A stretch of 64,000 nt of DNA from Mucilaginibacter segetis (GTDB lineage: Bacteria > Bacteroidota > Bacteroidia > Sphingobacteriales > Sphingobacteriaceae): assembly GCF_016522075.1 (NCBI RefSeq), contig NZ_JAEHFW010000001.1:868001-932000 (forward strand). Direction: 5' to 3'. The notes beneath the pieces were generated by a model, which did no database searches, was not told the DNA's origin, and saw only the letters and a list, made by a program, of their open reading frames with translations. A program made the translations under genes and the position numbers. Below are positions 8,982 to 17,601 of the stretch, one piece after another; the first letter of the stretch is position 1; every line of letters starts with the position of its first letter.

Positions 8982-10526
8982 ATGAAAAAGAAATATATAT
9001 GGCTGTTTATATTAATATTAACGGCTACATCCTGTAAAAAAAGCTTTATTGATCTGGTTCCCGAAGATTCGTATGCACCCGAGACCTTTTATCAGACAGA
9101 TGATCAACTGGAGCAGGCGGTGGCAGCTGCCTACGTGCCACTTAGGGATTTATTAGTAAATGATTACCACACATCAGAAATGCACTCTGATAATACCCAT
9201 TATATACCTAACCCGGTTAACCGCGGTACGGCAACAGTTTACCGTGAGAATGTATCTGATTGGAACAACGACGCCAATAATGATTATGTAAATGCAGTAT
9301 ATTATCATTGCTATACGGGTATATCGCGTGCTAACATTGTAATTGGCCGTATACCTGACGCAAAAAAAGCTACCGATGCCGGAAAAGCAAGGGCAGATGG
9401 ACAGGCAAAGTTTTTACGGGCATTAAATTATTACAAACTGGTACGTTTGTTTGGAGGAGTGCCTTTATACCTTACCGAAGTAGCAAAAGCCGAAGATGCT
9501 TTCAAAGACCGTTCAACAGTTGAGGAAGTTTATGCACAGATAATAGCTGATGCAAAAGATGCTATAAATGAACTGTTACCCCCGGCAAAATTTCCGCAAA
9601 GCGGAGAAGCTACCAAAGGTTCGGCTACTATGCTATTGGCTGATGTTTATGTAACGCTGAAAAAGTATCCGGAAGCGGAGGCGTTATTGAATACATTGCC
9701 TGCAATGGGTTATGCGTTAAATACTAATTATGCAGACGCGTTTTTGCCCGCTAATAAAAACGGTAAAGAATCTATTTTCGAGGTACAATATCAGGAGGGA
9801 ACTGCTGCGGGCAGCCAGCCTAATACTTTTGTTTTTCAGTTTTTACCAAAAACAAAAACTACGGTACTTATTACCGGTAATGTGGCAAGTAATACCACAG
9901 GATCGGGATGGAATATACCATCTTTCGATTTATTGACTGCGTATGAACCTGGCGACAAACGTTTGGATGCCTCTATCGGTATTGCCGAGGGTGTTAATGA
10001 TGCAAGTTTGGTGATGACGATATCAGCTATAAAAAGCCCGGTAAATTATACCCCTGCCGCCGGAAAATCGTACACACCGTTTATAAAGAAATACGTGCAC
10101 GGACCTTACGCATCGGCAACAAACTCAGGCGAAGACTGGCCTATATACCGATATTCAGAAGCGCTGTTATTATTAGCGGAAGCCCAAAACGAACAGGGAA
10201 AATCGCCACTTACTGCGCTAAATGCGGTACGTAATCGTGCCGGTTTGCCAAATGTTACAGTAACTGGTCAATCCCAGCTGCGGGACATTATATTTCATGA
10301 GAGACGTGTAGAACTGGCTTTTGAAAATAAGCGCTTTAACGACCTGCAACGCTCACCTAATGGCTTATCTATTATGCAGGCCTATGCCGCAAAGGCAAAA
10401 ACCATTTACACCAATTTAGAGGCAAATGCTTTTGATATTCAGGCTTATAAGTTCTTGTTTCCGATACCACTGCCCGAACGTAACTTAAACCCCGGTATGG
10501 AGCAAAATCCCGGCTATGCATTTTAA
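8982..10526 (+). CDS. SusD/RagB-family substrate-binding outer-membrane lipoprotein
   Basis: 514 residues with a lipoprotein signal (ILILTATSCKKSF, lipid-bearing Cys at about residue 18). The SusD fold is visible through GQAKFLRALNYYKLVRLFGG, the TPR-like helices in the middle, and the C-terminal ALNAVRNRAGL and FHERRVELAFENKRFNDLQR typical of the RagB/SusD domain. It covers the SusC barrel as a lid and binds the ligand at the cell surface. A hairpin directly after the stop separates it from the phosphoesterase genes. Confidence 0.95.
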   Translation: MKKKYIWLFILILTATSCKKSFIDLVPEDSYAPETFYQTDDQLEQAVAAAYVPLRDLLVNDYHTSEMHSDNTHYIPNPVNRGTATVYRENVSDWNNDANNDYVNAVYYHCYTGISRANIVIGRIPDAKKATDAGKARADGQAKFLRALNYYKLVRLFGGVPLYLTEVAKAEDAFKDRSTVEEVYAQIIADAKDAINELLPPAKFPQSGEATKGSATMLLADVYVTLKKYPEAEALLNTLPAMGYALNTNYADAFLPANKNGKESIFEVQYQEGTAAGSQPNTFVFQFLPKTKTTVLITGNVASNTTGSGWNIPSFDLLTAYEPGDKRLDASIGIAEGVNDASLVMTISAIKSPVNYTPAAGKSYTPFIKKYVHGPYASATNSGEDWPIYRYSEALLLLAEAQNEQGKSPLTALNAVRNRAGLPNVTVTGQSQLRDIIFHERRVELAFENKRFNDLQRSPNGLSIMQAYAAKAKTIYTNLEANAFDIQAYKFLFPIPLPERNLNPGMEQNPGYAF

Positions 10527-10536
10527 TAAAATACAG

Positions 10537-10563
10537 GAGCGGGCGAATAAATAACGCCCGCTC
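10537..10563 (+). terminator. hairpin after susD, candidate terminator or attenuator
   Basis: Perfect 9-bp stem (GAGCGGGCG / CGCCCGCTC) with a 9-base AT-rich loop, followed by TTATAT. It starts 11 bases after the SusD stop and may lower read-through into the two phosphoesterase genes, as such hairpins do in Sus operons. Confidence 0.65.
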
Positions 10564-10627
10564 TTATATAATCCTGTAACCATAAACCAGCAATGGATGC
10601 AGGAATATTACAAACAGCTAATTTATC

Positions 10628-11881
10628 ATGATAAAAAAACAAACTTTAATAGCAAGCCTGATGCTGTTGTGCATGGGTTGCATAAACAATGCCTTTGGGC
10701 AACTGGATACTCTTCAGCGGATTGTTCCCGGTCGTACTAATAGTGCAGCACAATTAAAAAAACCTTATATAATATTAATATCGGCAGACGGGTTTCGGTG
10801 GGATTACGCACATAAATACCACGCTAAAAACTTGCTTGCTTTGGCAAAACAGGGAGTTGAAGCCGAATCTATGCTGCCCTCTTTTCCGGCATCAACACAT
10901 GCCAATCATTTTACTTTAGTAAGCGGGTTATATCCGGCACACTCTGGCATAGTGGGAAATGATTTTTATGATGCTAATCGTAAGGAAAAGTTTAAGCCAA
11001 GTGATGGTACATGGTTCGGCGAAGAACCAATTTGGGTAACTGCTGAAAAACAACAGTTATTAACTGCCAGTTTTTACTGGATTGATACCCAAGCACCTGT
11101 AAAAGGGATCAGACCAACTTATTATTATAAGCCAAATAAAGGGAAAGAGATATTTGTAAAGGATAGGGTAAATGCAATAAGGAACTGGCTGAACATGCCC
11201 GAAGATAAGCGCCCGCATTTTATTGCCTGCTATTTCCCCAATGCTGACCATGCGGGGCACAAGTTTGGTCCGGAATCCGCGGAGGTTGAGGAGGCGGTTG
11301 CCTTTGTTGATGATGCTGTAGGACAAATGGTTGACGCAGTAAAAGAAACCGGATTACCAGTTAATTTCATTTTTGTATCAGACCACGGAATGACATTGAT
11401 AGATCATGATCACCCTTTAGCCATTCCGGCGGTAATAGATAAAAATAAGTTTGTAGTAGTATCACAAGGTAATTATGTGTGTTTACATGCCAAGAATACT
11501 ACAGATATAATGCCTTTATATGAAAAGTTAAAGGCGGAAAAGGCTGCGGGTTACCAAGTTGTACTTAAAAGGGATATGCCCGAAAACACGCATTTTAAGA
11601 CCGCCGATGATAAGTATGACCGTATAGGCGATATTATGCTGATGGCAAAGTATCCGCAGATATTTACAGAGAAACCTCCGGTTGGGGCACACGGGTTTAG
11701 CCCTTATGAAGTAAAAGATAACCGTGCTACATTTTATGCATGGGGGCCTGCCTTTAAACAACACATGCAAATTGCCCCTTTTGAAAACATAGAAGTATAT
11801 GATGTTATGACTCAGATTTTGGGATTAAAAGGATTGCCCAATGACGGAAAGGGAACACTTGCTAAAGAAATTTTAAAATAA
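10628..11881 (+). CDS. ectonucleotide pyrophosphatase/phosphodiesterase-type (alkaline phosphatase superfamily) enzyme
   Basis: 417 residues with a signal peptide (cleavage near FGQ, residue 25). IILISADGFRWDY gives the metal-binding Asp54. SFPASTHANHFTLVSGLYP holds the expected nucleophile Thr90 of the NPP family. YFPNADHAGHKFGPE and SDHGM supply further zinc ligands. NPP enzymes hydrolyse phosphodiester and pyrophosphate bonds of nucleotides or phospholipid headgroups. Position after SusC/SusD suggests it works in the periplasm or at the surface on the imported or captured ligand. The exact substrate cannot be read from sequence. Confidence 0.9.
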   Translation: MIKKQTLIASLMLLCMGCINNAFGQLDTLQRIVPGRTNSAAQLKKPYIILISADGFRWDYAHKYHAKNLLALAKQGVEAESMLPSFPASTHANHFTLVSGLYPAHSGIVGNDFYDANRKEKFKPSDGTWFGEEPIWVTAEKQQLLTASFYWIDTQAPVKGIRPTYYYKPNKGKEIFVKDRVNAIRNWLNMPEDKRPHFIACYFPNADHAGHKFGPESAEVEEAVAFVDDAVGQMVDAVKETGLPVNFIFVSDHGMTLIDHDHPLAIPAVIDKNKFVVVSQGNYVCLHAKNTTDIMPLYEKLKAEKAAGYQVVLKRDMPENTHFKTADDKYDRIGDIMLMAKYPQIFTEKPPVGAHGFSPYEVKDNRATFYAWGPAFKQHMQIAPFENIEVYDVMTQILGLKGLPNDGKGTLAKEILK

Positions 11882-11920
11882 AGAACACTTATCACTGAAT
11901 AAATAATTTTAATAAAAAAA

Positions 11921-12967
11921 ATGTATACAAATTCAACCAAAGGCATTTTAGCTATTGGCCTTTACGCCGGCCTTTGCCTTACAAATATTAAAACCGTACT
12001 TGCTGCTGAAGCTACGGCTGATAAAGATACTGTGCTTAATACTGCCGGACCGGCAGCTAAAGTTAAAGACGGAGATTTTACAATAGCTGTTTTACCCGAC
12101 ACCCAATATTACTTAGCACAGGCACAGCTTGGCGGTAATTTTGATATGTTTAAGGCGCAGATAGAATGGATACAGAAAAATCAGCAGAAAGAGAACATAG
12201 CATATGTGGCACATCTGGGAGATATTACCGAACATGGTGATAATCCGGTAACTGCACGGTCGGAATGGTACCTGGCTAAAACCGCCCTTTATGGATTGGA
12301 AAACCCGGTTAGTATTCCTTACGGACTTGCTGTAGGCAATCATGATCAATTCCCGTCTCAGTATCCGGTAAAAGGCACTACAAATAACTATAACAAATAT
12401 TTTGGTGTAGAGCACTTTAAGAATCGTCCTTACTATGGTGGCCATTATGGTGATAATAACGATAGTCATTATGATCTTTTTACAGCAGGTGGGCGCGATT
12501 TTATGGTGCTTTTTTTAGAGTTTGATTCTCATAACGAAGATCAGGCCGGATTATATTCATGGGCAAACCAAATACTTAAAAAATATGCATCGCGTAAGGC
12601 TATAGTAGTTAGTCACTCTATTTTATTTTATAATCCGGTAAAAGGGTCAAATGCGGAACAAGCTCCTTTTAACGCTGAAGGCAAGGCTATTTTTGGCGCA
12701 TTAAAAGATAACCCTAACTTGTTTATGATGCTAAGCGGGCACGTGGGCGACAATGGTGAAGGTTACCGCGCCGACACCGTTAATAACCATGTAATAAAAA
12801 CTTTTTTATCCGATTATCAAAGCAGGCCAAATGGCGGCAACGGTTTAATGCGATTATATAAATTCTCTGTCAAAAATAATACGCTTACGGTAAAAACATT
12901 TTCCCCTTATACACGCCAGGAAGAAACAGATGGAGATAGCAAGTTTACGGTGCCGTTATTTGATTAA
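11921..12967 (+). CDS. calcineurin-like metallophosphoesterase, exported
   Basis: 348 residues with a signal-like N-terminus (hydrophobic about 8-28). The calcineurin-like motifs appear in order: AVLPDTQYY (metal Asp), HLGDITEHGD, VGNHDQ, VVSHSI and LSGHVGD. This set binds a dinuclear metal centre and cleaves phosphomono- or diesters. It follows the NPP-type enzyme by 39 bases and closes the Sus-like locus; together they could release phosphate stepwise. No terminator is obvious after the stop. Confidence 0.88.
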   Translation: MYTNSTKGILAIGLYAGLCLTNIKTVLAAEATADKDTVLNTAGPAAKVKDGDFTIAVLPDTQYYLAQAQLGGNFDMFKAQIEWIQKNQQKENIAYVAHLGDITEHGDNPVTARSEWYLAKTALYGLENPVSIPYGLAVGNHDQFPSQYPVKGTTNNYNKYFGVEHFKNRPYYGGHYGDNNDSHYDLFTAGGRDFMVLFLEFDSHNEDQAGLYSWANQILKKYASRKAIVVSHSILFYNPVKGSNAEQAPFNAEGKAIFGALKDNPNLFMMLSGHVGDNGEGYRADTVNNHVIKTFLSDYQSRPNGGNGLMRLYKFSVKNNTLTVKTFSPYTRQEETDGDSKFTVPLFD

Positions 12968-13096
12968 TAAGTTTAAGCTGTATATTATGGTGATATTGAC
13001 GACCTAAACCGACTATGCAATTGGCTGATATGGGATATGCAACAATAGGTTTAAAAAGCTTGTGAAAAATAGTTTTTTAAAAGTTTATACGTTTTG

Positions 13097-13333
13097 CTAC
13101 AGTGCCTTTATTGAATTCATCATATCCATTTCAGTTTCTTCTCCACCTACCCGGGCATAGATATGTGTGGTAGCGACTTAAGAATGGCCTAAGGTTTTGT
13201 AGACCGTTTTTAAAGGCACCCTCGTTTGAAAGGGTAACGGTCGTCGCAAAAGTATGCCGGGCCATGTGGAGGGTGAGGTTTTTATGAGTATCGCAGCATT
13301 CGGCTATTTACTTGAGGTAATCGTTTACTTTCT
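13097..13333 (-). pseudogene. tyrosine recombinase (phage-type integrase), degraded C-terminal end
   Basis: Minus-strand translation gives KVNDYLK, a stop, then IAECCDTHKNLTLHMARHTF, which is the catalytic HxARHTFAT box (Arg and His) of Bacteroidota tyrosine recombinases. After a one-base frameshift it continues VPLKTVYKTLGHS, another stop, and VATTHIYARVGG, which includes the GH motif and the region of the nucleophile Tyr. Two nonsense codons and one frameshift show it is dead. No N-terminal half could be found. It probably belonged to the element that brought the RHS debris lying to the right. Confidence 0.8.
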
Positions 13334-13455
13334 GATTTTATCGAAATTTTGACCTCTGACTGCTCGAATGTTTTTGACTAAATCTATTCCAGTTCTACCC
13401 TCGTAGGTTGCCGAAAGCATATAATCTATAACGAACAGTTCAGGCTTAACAAGTT
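13330..13455 (-). pseudogene. possible receiver-domain fragment
   Basis: A minus-strand stretch reads PELFVIDYMLSATYEGRTG and then IDLVKNIRAVRG, which resembles the phosphoacceptor region of a CheY-like receiver (D in VIDYML). It has no start, lies between broken genes and ends at a stop inside the integrase remnant's upstream edge. It may be chance similarity. Confidence 0.25.
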
Positions 13456-13595
13456 CGATATAAGGGCTGGTATTCGATCAGGGAATCCCGAGCCTGGCAA
13501 GCCCATGCAAAATGGGTTGCACTTAATGCTTCAACAGGAACTTTCGGGATAATTATTGATGTTTTACCTTTTTGGTATTACGTACAGTAACTCAC

Positions 13596-13624
13596 TAAAT
13601 AGCAAAGCCCGGCGCATGGCCAGG
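13596..13624 (+). repeat. 29-bp direct repeat, copy 1
   Basis: Matches 17602-17630 in 27 of 29 positions, same orientation. The core is AAATAGCAAAGCCCGGC. The two copies bracket the main RHS debris. No palindrome is apparent. Confidence 0.7.
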
Positions 13625-13646
13625 CTCTGATTCATTTTATAACGTA

Positions 13647-13691
13647 GGCACAAGTAGCCTTTGCCGTTTGCCCGCCCGACATACTCGCGCC
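13647..13691. repeat. REP-like inverted repeat, copy A
   Basis: Arms GGCACAAGTA and TACTCGCGCC (imperfectly complementary) enclose a GC-rich centre and are followed by AGTAAGGGAA. The same arms and flank recur at 14621-14662 and, inverted, at 14460-14504. All three copies lie within about 1 kb of a truncated RAYT transposase start. Confidence 0.55.
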
Positions 13692-13852
13692 AGTAAGGGA
13701 AAGTACAGTATCTATATACAATTGTCTCAACAGGTTTATATTAACTAGACTAATGACAAACGGAACGCTTACGGAAGCGGTTCTATTTTCTATCTAAAAC
13801 CACATTTCATAAATGCCTCTCATTTAAAATAATATGCCCAGATTTTAGATTG

Positions 13853-14407
13853 TCAAAACCTCTCATCATCGATATTAAATTTATATATATCACTCTTCTT
13901 GACAATAAAATGCTTGAAGCAAGCTTCTCGAATGTTTTCTGACGCAATTTCAAAACTTTTTTCATTTGTAAAGGTTGGACCTACCATTTTCAATTCAATT
14001 CCATGATCTTGTTTGATTCCCAAATAAAAAGTTGAATTATAAAACCACTTTTGATTCTTATTTGGCAAAAGTTGTAGCAAGGTAGGCGTTTTTACAATGA
14101 CCAAAATCCCTAATTTTTTAAAATCAGGGCTATAAATTATTGTGTCTATAATAATTTGAGTTTCAGACTTAGATAAAGAACCATTATTAAAAAACCCTTC
14201 TCTTACTTTTAGGAACTCAACAAATTTTTTAACTATCATCTCTTTATCGACATTATATTCAGCGTTATCTATTTTATTATTGCTAATATATAGTGCCGGA
14301 GTGTTAGAGTTTTTTTGAAAAGACATCCAACCATAAATATAACAAAAATAGAATATTCATAATGTTAGGAACAATATGAACATAAATATCCAAATTTTTA
14401 TTTTCAT
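13853..14407 (-). pseudogene. hypothetical membrane-anchored protein, reading frame interrupted by TGA
   Basis: The open part (13853-14326) encodes 157 residues rich in Lys, Asn and Ile, with no family I recognise. In the same frame just upstream, from an ATG at 14407, lies MKIKIWIFMFILFLTL, then a TGA at 14359-14357, then IFYFCYIYGW running into the open part. If TGA were TGG the whole would form one N-terminal membrane anchor followed by a soluble domain. So it is either a gene killed by one nonsense change or a shorter gene starting at 14326. Its place beside RHS tips and its AT-rich content suggest an accessory, possibly immunity-like, protein. Confidence 0.5.
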
Positions 14408-14459
14408 CACTTTATTGTTTAATCCAATTTTTACCCTCCCAAATTTCAATCCCCCATCT

Positions 14460-14504
14460 GGCGCGAGTATGCAGCGCGGGATAAAAGTGTTTGGTACTTG
14501 TGCT
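14460..14504. repeat. REP-like inverted repeat, copy B (opposite orientation)
   Basis: Arms GGCGCGAGTA and TACTTGTGCT, the reverse-complement arrangement of copies A and C. It directly abuts the point where the RAYT reading frame is cut. Confidence 0.6.
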
Positions 14505-14563
14505 CTTATCAAAGTTACAAAGTACAATTGCTCCTGATTGCTGAATTTATATTTTGTACTCAT
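14505..14563 (-). pseudogene. REP-associated tyrosine transposase (RAYT), 5' fragment
   Basis: From the ATG at 14563 the minus strand reads MSTKYKFSNQEQLYFVTL, the characteristic start of Bacteroidota Y1 (IS200-like) RAYT transposases. The frame then runs into REP-like copy B and loses all similarity, so only about 18 residues of roughly 180 remain. The catalytic HxH and Tyr are gone. Identification rests on the N-terminal motif plus the REP-like hairpins next to it. Confidence 0.6.
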
Positions 14564-14620
14564 TATTGGTTTAAATATATAAACAAAGGCTTTATAGAAA
14601 TTTGTCCACTAAGCATAAGG

Positions 14621-14662
14621 GGCACGAGTACGCCCCGCGCGCCAACGCTGCATACTCGCGCC
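14621..14662. repeat. REP-like inverted repeat, copy C
   Basis: Arms GGCACGAGTA and TACTCGCGCC around a GC-rich centre, followed by AGTAGGGGAA. Nearly the same layout as copy A. Confidence 0.6.
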
Positions 14663-14671
14663 AGTAGGGGA

Positions 14672-14882
14672 ACTTAAGTAGCGCCACGTATCGCGCATCT
14701 GCTACGGCAATGCTTTTTTTCACTGAACTTGGCGCGGACAATTTCCTGGCCCTATATTTTTCGCCCTGCCCTTTGCGGGTTAGCCTTGAAATCTTCGTTG
14801 CGGGTATCAAAATACAAGGTGATTGCCCGTTTACAATCCTCCACCGATGGATAATCGCTATTGTGAATTACCGCTTCAGCCA
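14672..14882 (-). pseudogene. remnant of a transposase-like C-terminus (uncertain)
   Basis: The minus strand reads AEAVIHNSDYPSVEDCKRA, then ITLYFDTRNEDFKANPQ, RAGRKI, a TAG, and GQEIVRAKFSEKKHC. The style (ERN/NPxRAGxKIW) recalls the C-terminus of IS630-type transposases, where a Trp codon would stand at the TAG. I cannot confirm the family. It is joined out of frame to an RHS-tip-like fragment on one side and to REP-like copy C on the other. Confidence 0.3.
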
Positions 14883-15000
14883 ATCGGATTGTTATATGCA
14901 TCATTGATTGAGCTAGCCGCATCTATACCAGCACCAATAACACCTATGGTTCGAACAGTATTTGCTAAACTTTGCCCAGACAGTTTCCTGACACCTACTT
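14876..15000 (-). pseudogene. RHS tip-like fragment (glycine/alanine-rich)
   Basis: A short minus-strand frame reads VRKLSGQSLANTVRTIGV and then IGAGIDAASSINDAYNNP before a stop. Such hydrophobic Gly/Ala-rich stretches occur just after the RHS core in polymorphic toxins. No start or end survives. Called from style and from neighbouring RHS debris only. Confidence 0.3.
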
Positions 15001-15017
15001 ACAATAGGCGAAAAACA

Positions 15018-15698
15018 TTAGCCGTTATTAAAAAGTGTTATGATTAAAATTTTATTTCTCCGCCATTTTACCCAACCGTAATGCCAATTAGTTTCGTCCC
15101 CCCATTTAATTTGAACCCAATCTCCATGAAATTTCACAGCGTGATAAAATTCGTCCTTATCATAGAGAAGTATTTTGGCATTCTCTGAAAAGCTTGTTCT
15201 GATAGGATTACTTACAGGATTAAAATCTAATGAGAAACAACTTAATATATATTCCTGCCAGGTTTGCAATTGAAACACGGTATCTTCTATCTTAACATAT
15301 TTAGCTTCTTTACTATTTTCATTTACGATAATTTTATAATATTTATCAGTTATTCCAATACAGTTAAATGCAAGTAAGTAAGTATCTGGATCTTTAGCTA
15401 AAGGCTGTACTTCTAATAAATTTTTATTTAAATCCCCTTCAAAAGCCAATGCCCTCCACACGTCTCCGGTCTTATTGTAAATCAATAAATGCTCCGATAC
15501 TTTATCTCCGACAGTTGCAACAACGATTCCCTTACTGTAGGTCATGTCATAATCAGCTGCTTTTTCGTCCCTAAACTCGGCTTCCTTTTTATGATCAATA
15601 AACGCTTTTGGCATCGTTTTATTTGATGTATGTCCTGTGTTTTCGCAACCTAAGAGAAAGAAAAACAACAATAAATAAAATGATCTATATATTCTCAT
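15018..15698 (-). CDS. lipoprotein with SH3-like C-terminus, candidate immunity protein of the RHS tip
   Basis: 226 residues with a lipoprotein signal: LLLFFFLLGCENTG puts the lipidated Cys at residue 18. The middle has no recognised family. The C-terminal 60 residues (KILLYDKDEFYHAVKFHGD, then WVQIKWGDETNWHYGWVKW) resemble a bacterial SH3 domain. It starts 11 bases after the stop of the RHS tip gene on the same strand, the place where immunity genes normally stand. A periplasmic lipoprotein would be the right location to block a peptidoglycan-cutting toxin. The immunity role is inference from position and location. Confidence 0.6.
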   Translation of the reverse strand: MRIYRSFYLLLFFFLLGCENTGHTSNKTMPKAFIDHKKEAEFRDEKAADYDMTYSKGIVVATVGDKVSEHLLIYNKTGDVWRALAFEGDLNKNLLEVQPLAKDPDTYLLAFNCIGITDKYYKIIVNENSKEAKYVKIEDTVFQLQTWQEYILSCFSLDFNPVSNPIRTSFSENAKILLYDKDEFYHAVKFHGDWVQIKWGDETNWHYGWVKWRRNKILIITLFNNG

Positions 15699-15708
15699 AT
15701 ATTTTTAA

Positions 15709-16476
15709 CTAAAAAAGTGGATTAAATGGATTACTATTTGGTGTAGCTGGTGAAACACTAATTGTAGATAACTTTTGATTGCCAGGAATAAAACCTAAGT
15801 GGCCGTGATCATTATGCCCTCCCACTTTAGTTACACCGGAAATAGTGCCATTTGTACCCTGATAATTTTTGGTAAAGCCAAATAATTTTGCTGCACTATA
15901 TACCGCAGTATTATTATCACCACTAAACTGTGAATCTGAAGTAGCTGTTTGACTTTGGAAGCTATTGCCATCATCGTTAATGTAACGAAAATCCGCATCT
16001 AATCCAGACCTTGTCCCATTATGTCCATGCCCGGCATGATGACCACCCCCGGCTTGCCATGGATCACTTCCATTAGATGACGATATATCTCCAAACGAAA
16101 TACTAATTCCTTTAGAACTTATTTCATTAATTACACCAAATAATCCAGCTGCTGCTGCCGGTCTTAAAAAGTGATCCCCGGCTCCTGCCACTTCTGCTGG
16201 AGAAATTGATGTTCCACCAGCATCTACAACACCATATCTATTGAAACCCTTGCCACTTGCAGGAAACTGAACTAGTCCTGCATCATTTTTTTCTAAGGTA
16301 GCCACTTTATTATAGACCTTTATAGGTCCGGGAAGGCTCTGCACATAAAAGTTATCCGACTTATCATTAGTAACAACTTTTTGAATAGTATGATCTAGGT
16401 TAATATAATAGTCATCCAATGGTGCCATACCATCAGGATCAGTAAACCTAATTGGATTATCAAACCCATAATTATA
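15709..16476 (-). pseudogene. RHS C-terminal toxin tip with LAS/M74-like metallopeptidase motifs, cut off from its core by TAG
   Basis: The frame continues that of the RHS core after the TAG at 16479-16477: YNYGFDNPIRFTDPDG closes the core and, from an ATG at 16428, a 239-residue tip follows. Residues 130-146 are HHAGHGHNGTRSGLDAD and residues 203-211 are GGHNDHGHL. HxxHxH plus an upstream His...GLDxD matches penicillin-insensitive murein endopeptidase MepA (M74, LAS fold), where these residues bind zinc and act in catalysis; the His-to-Asp spacing is longer here. A murein endopeptidase activity is inferred. The lipoprotein gene 11 bases downstream is the likely immunity partner. Residue numbers count from the ATG at 16428. 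Confidence 0.6.
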
Positions 16477-17480
16477 CTATGAGCGACTTCTCATTTTCTC
16501 CGCCAAGGGATCCACACTCGTCCACCTGGCAATAACCGGATCATAGAACCTTGCGCCGTAATCGTACTGGTTCAACTCCTCCTGAAGTTCTTTCTTATTG
16601 TAAAGATACTTATTTCCCGCGTTTTGCAAAGCATGTACGTTTAAACTAAACGGGTAATAATCATCTTCGCCCACTTTGCCGGTGGTCTGGTCAAACGTTA
16701 CCCGGTTATTCCCCAGATGGTCGGTTAAAGTATATTCGTACTTGTACGTCCCGCCGGAGTTAGTGGCCCGGCCTTCCTCAGTTTGTACAAAGTCTATGCT
16801 GGTGCCATTGTATTGTATGCCGCTGATATATTCCGTAACGGTACCATTACTTAACTTGTGGAGTTTGCTCCCTGTAGCATCATAGGTATACGTTAAACTT
16901 TTGCCGGGTATGCTTGCAGGCAGGTTCAGCATATTGTAAGTGATGGCATTACCCAAGCCGTCGCTGGTAGCGTTCCCGTTCACATCATAGCCATAACTAC
17001 GGAACCCGGCACCGGAATTGGTTACCGTTTGCAACTGGTTACCGGTATACGAATAAGCTAAGGATGCAGTATTTGGCGCGCTGCGGTTAAGATGGATAAA
17101 ATTACCGTTCAGGTCATAGCTTATCCCGGTTTCACTAAAACCAAGGCTGCTGTTACGTCGGTAAGCCGGTTCAGCTTATCATACGCATAGGTAACATACT
17201 GGTTACCCGTATGTATGGAATTATACACCTTATAGCTTTGTTCGGCGATATTGCCGTTAAACTGCGGGGTTGCACCGTGCTGCGGGTTATTATAGTTTAA
17301 CTGCTCGGCAAATAAGCTGGCCGGAAGTTATTGCTCCGGGATTATTAATGGTTTTCAGCCACCCTCTTTCATTATATGCATAACTGTATCCTGTAAAAAG
17401 CTGCTGCCGCTATTGGTGCTGTGCAGATGCTTGGCCTTAAGAAAGCTGGTAACGATACATACGACGAAAGGTTACCCCTA
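16477..17480 (-). pseudogene. RHS repeat-associated core protein, degraded
   Basis: Minus-strand reading gives YD-repeat sequence (YGYDVNGNATSDGLGN, LTYTYDATGSKLHKLSNG), then the RHS core hallmark LTDHLGNNRVTFD and YDYGARFYDPVIARWTSVDP, ending at TAG 16479-16477 in the place where YNYG should follow. Upstream the same protein continues in other frames (AEQLNYNNPQHGATPQFNG, YAYDKLNRLTDV), so frameshifts lie near 17155 and 17323. Only about the last 330 residues of what is normally a very large protein remain. The product would have delivered the tip encoded downstream. Confidence 0.85.
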
Positions 17481-17601
17481 AACAACCGTTGAGCACCGTA
17501 ATTGTTTAGACAGAAAACCCGGCTGTCAACAGGTACTTTACCGCATTCATATTTGCTACTATGGACGCTTTCTTCGCTAAAAATAAGCTGCAAGCCCTAC
17601 T

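Noticed and set aside
3844..12967. Reading the SusC/SusD locus as a polysaccharide utilisation locus
   Set aside because: No glycoside hydrolase, polysaccharide lyase or carbohydrate esterase is present; the enzymes are phosphoesterases.
17372..17593. Minus-strand frame upstream of the RHS core as a separate gene
   Set aside because: Its right half is RHS sequence in a wrong frame; no independent gene is supported.
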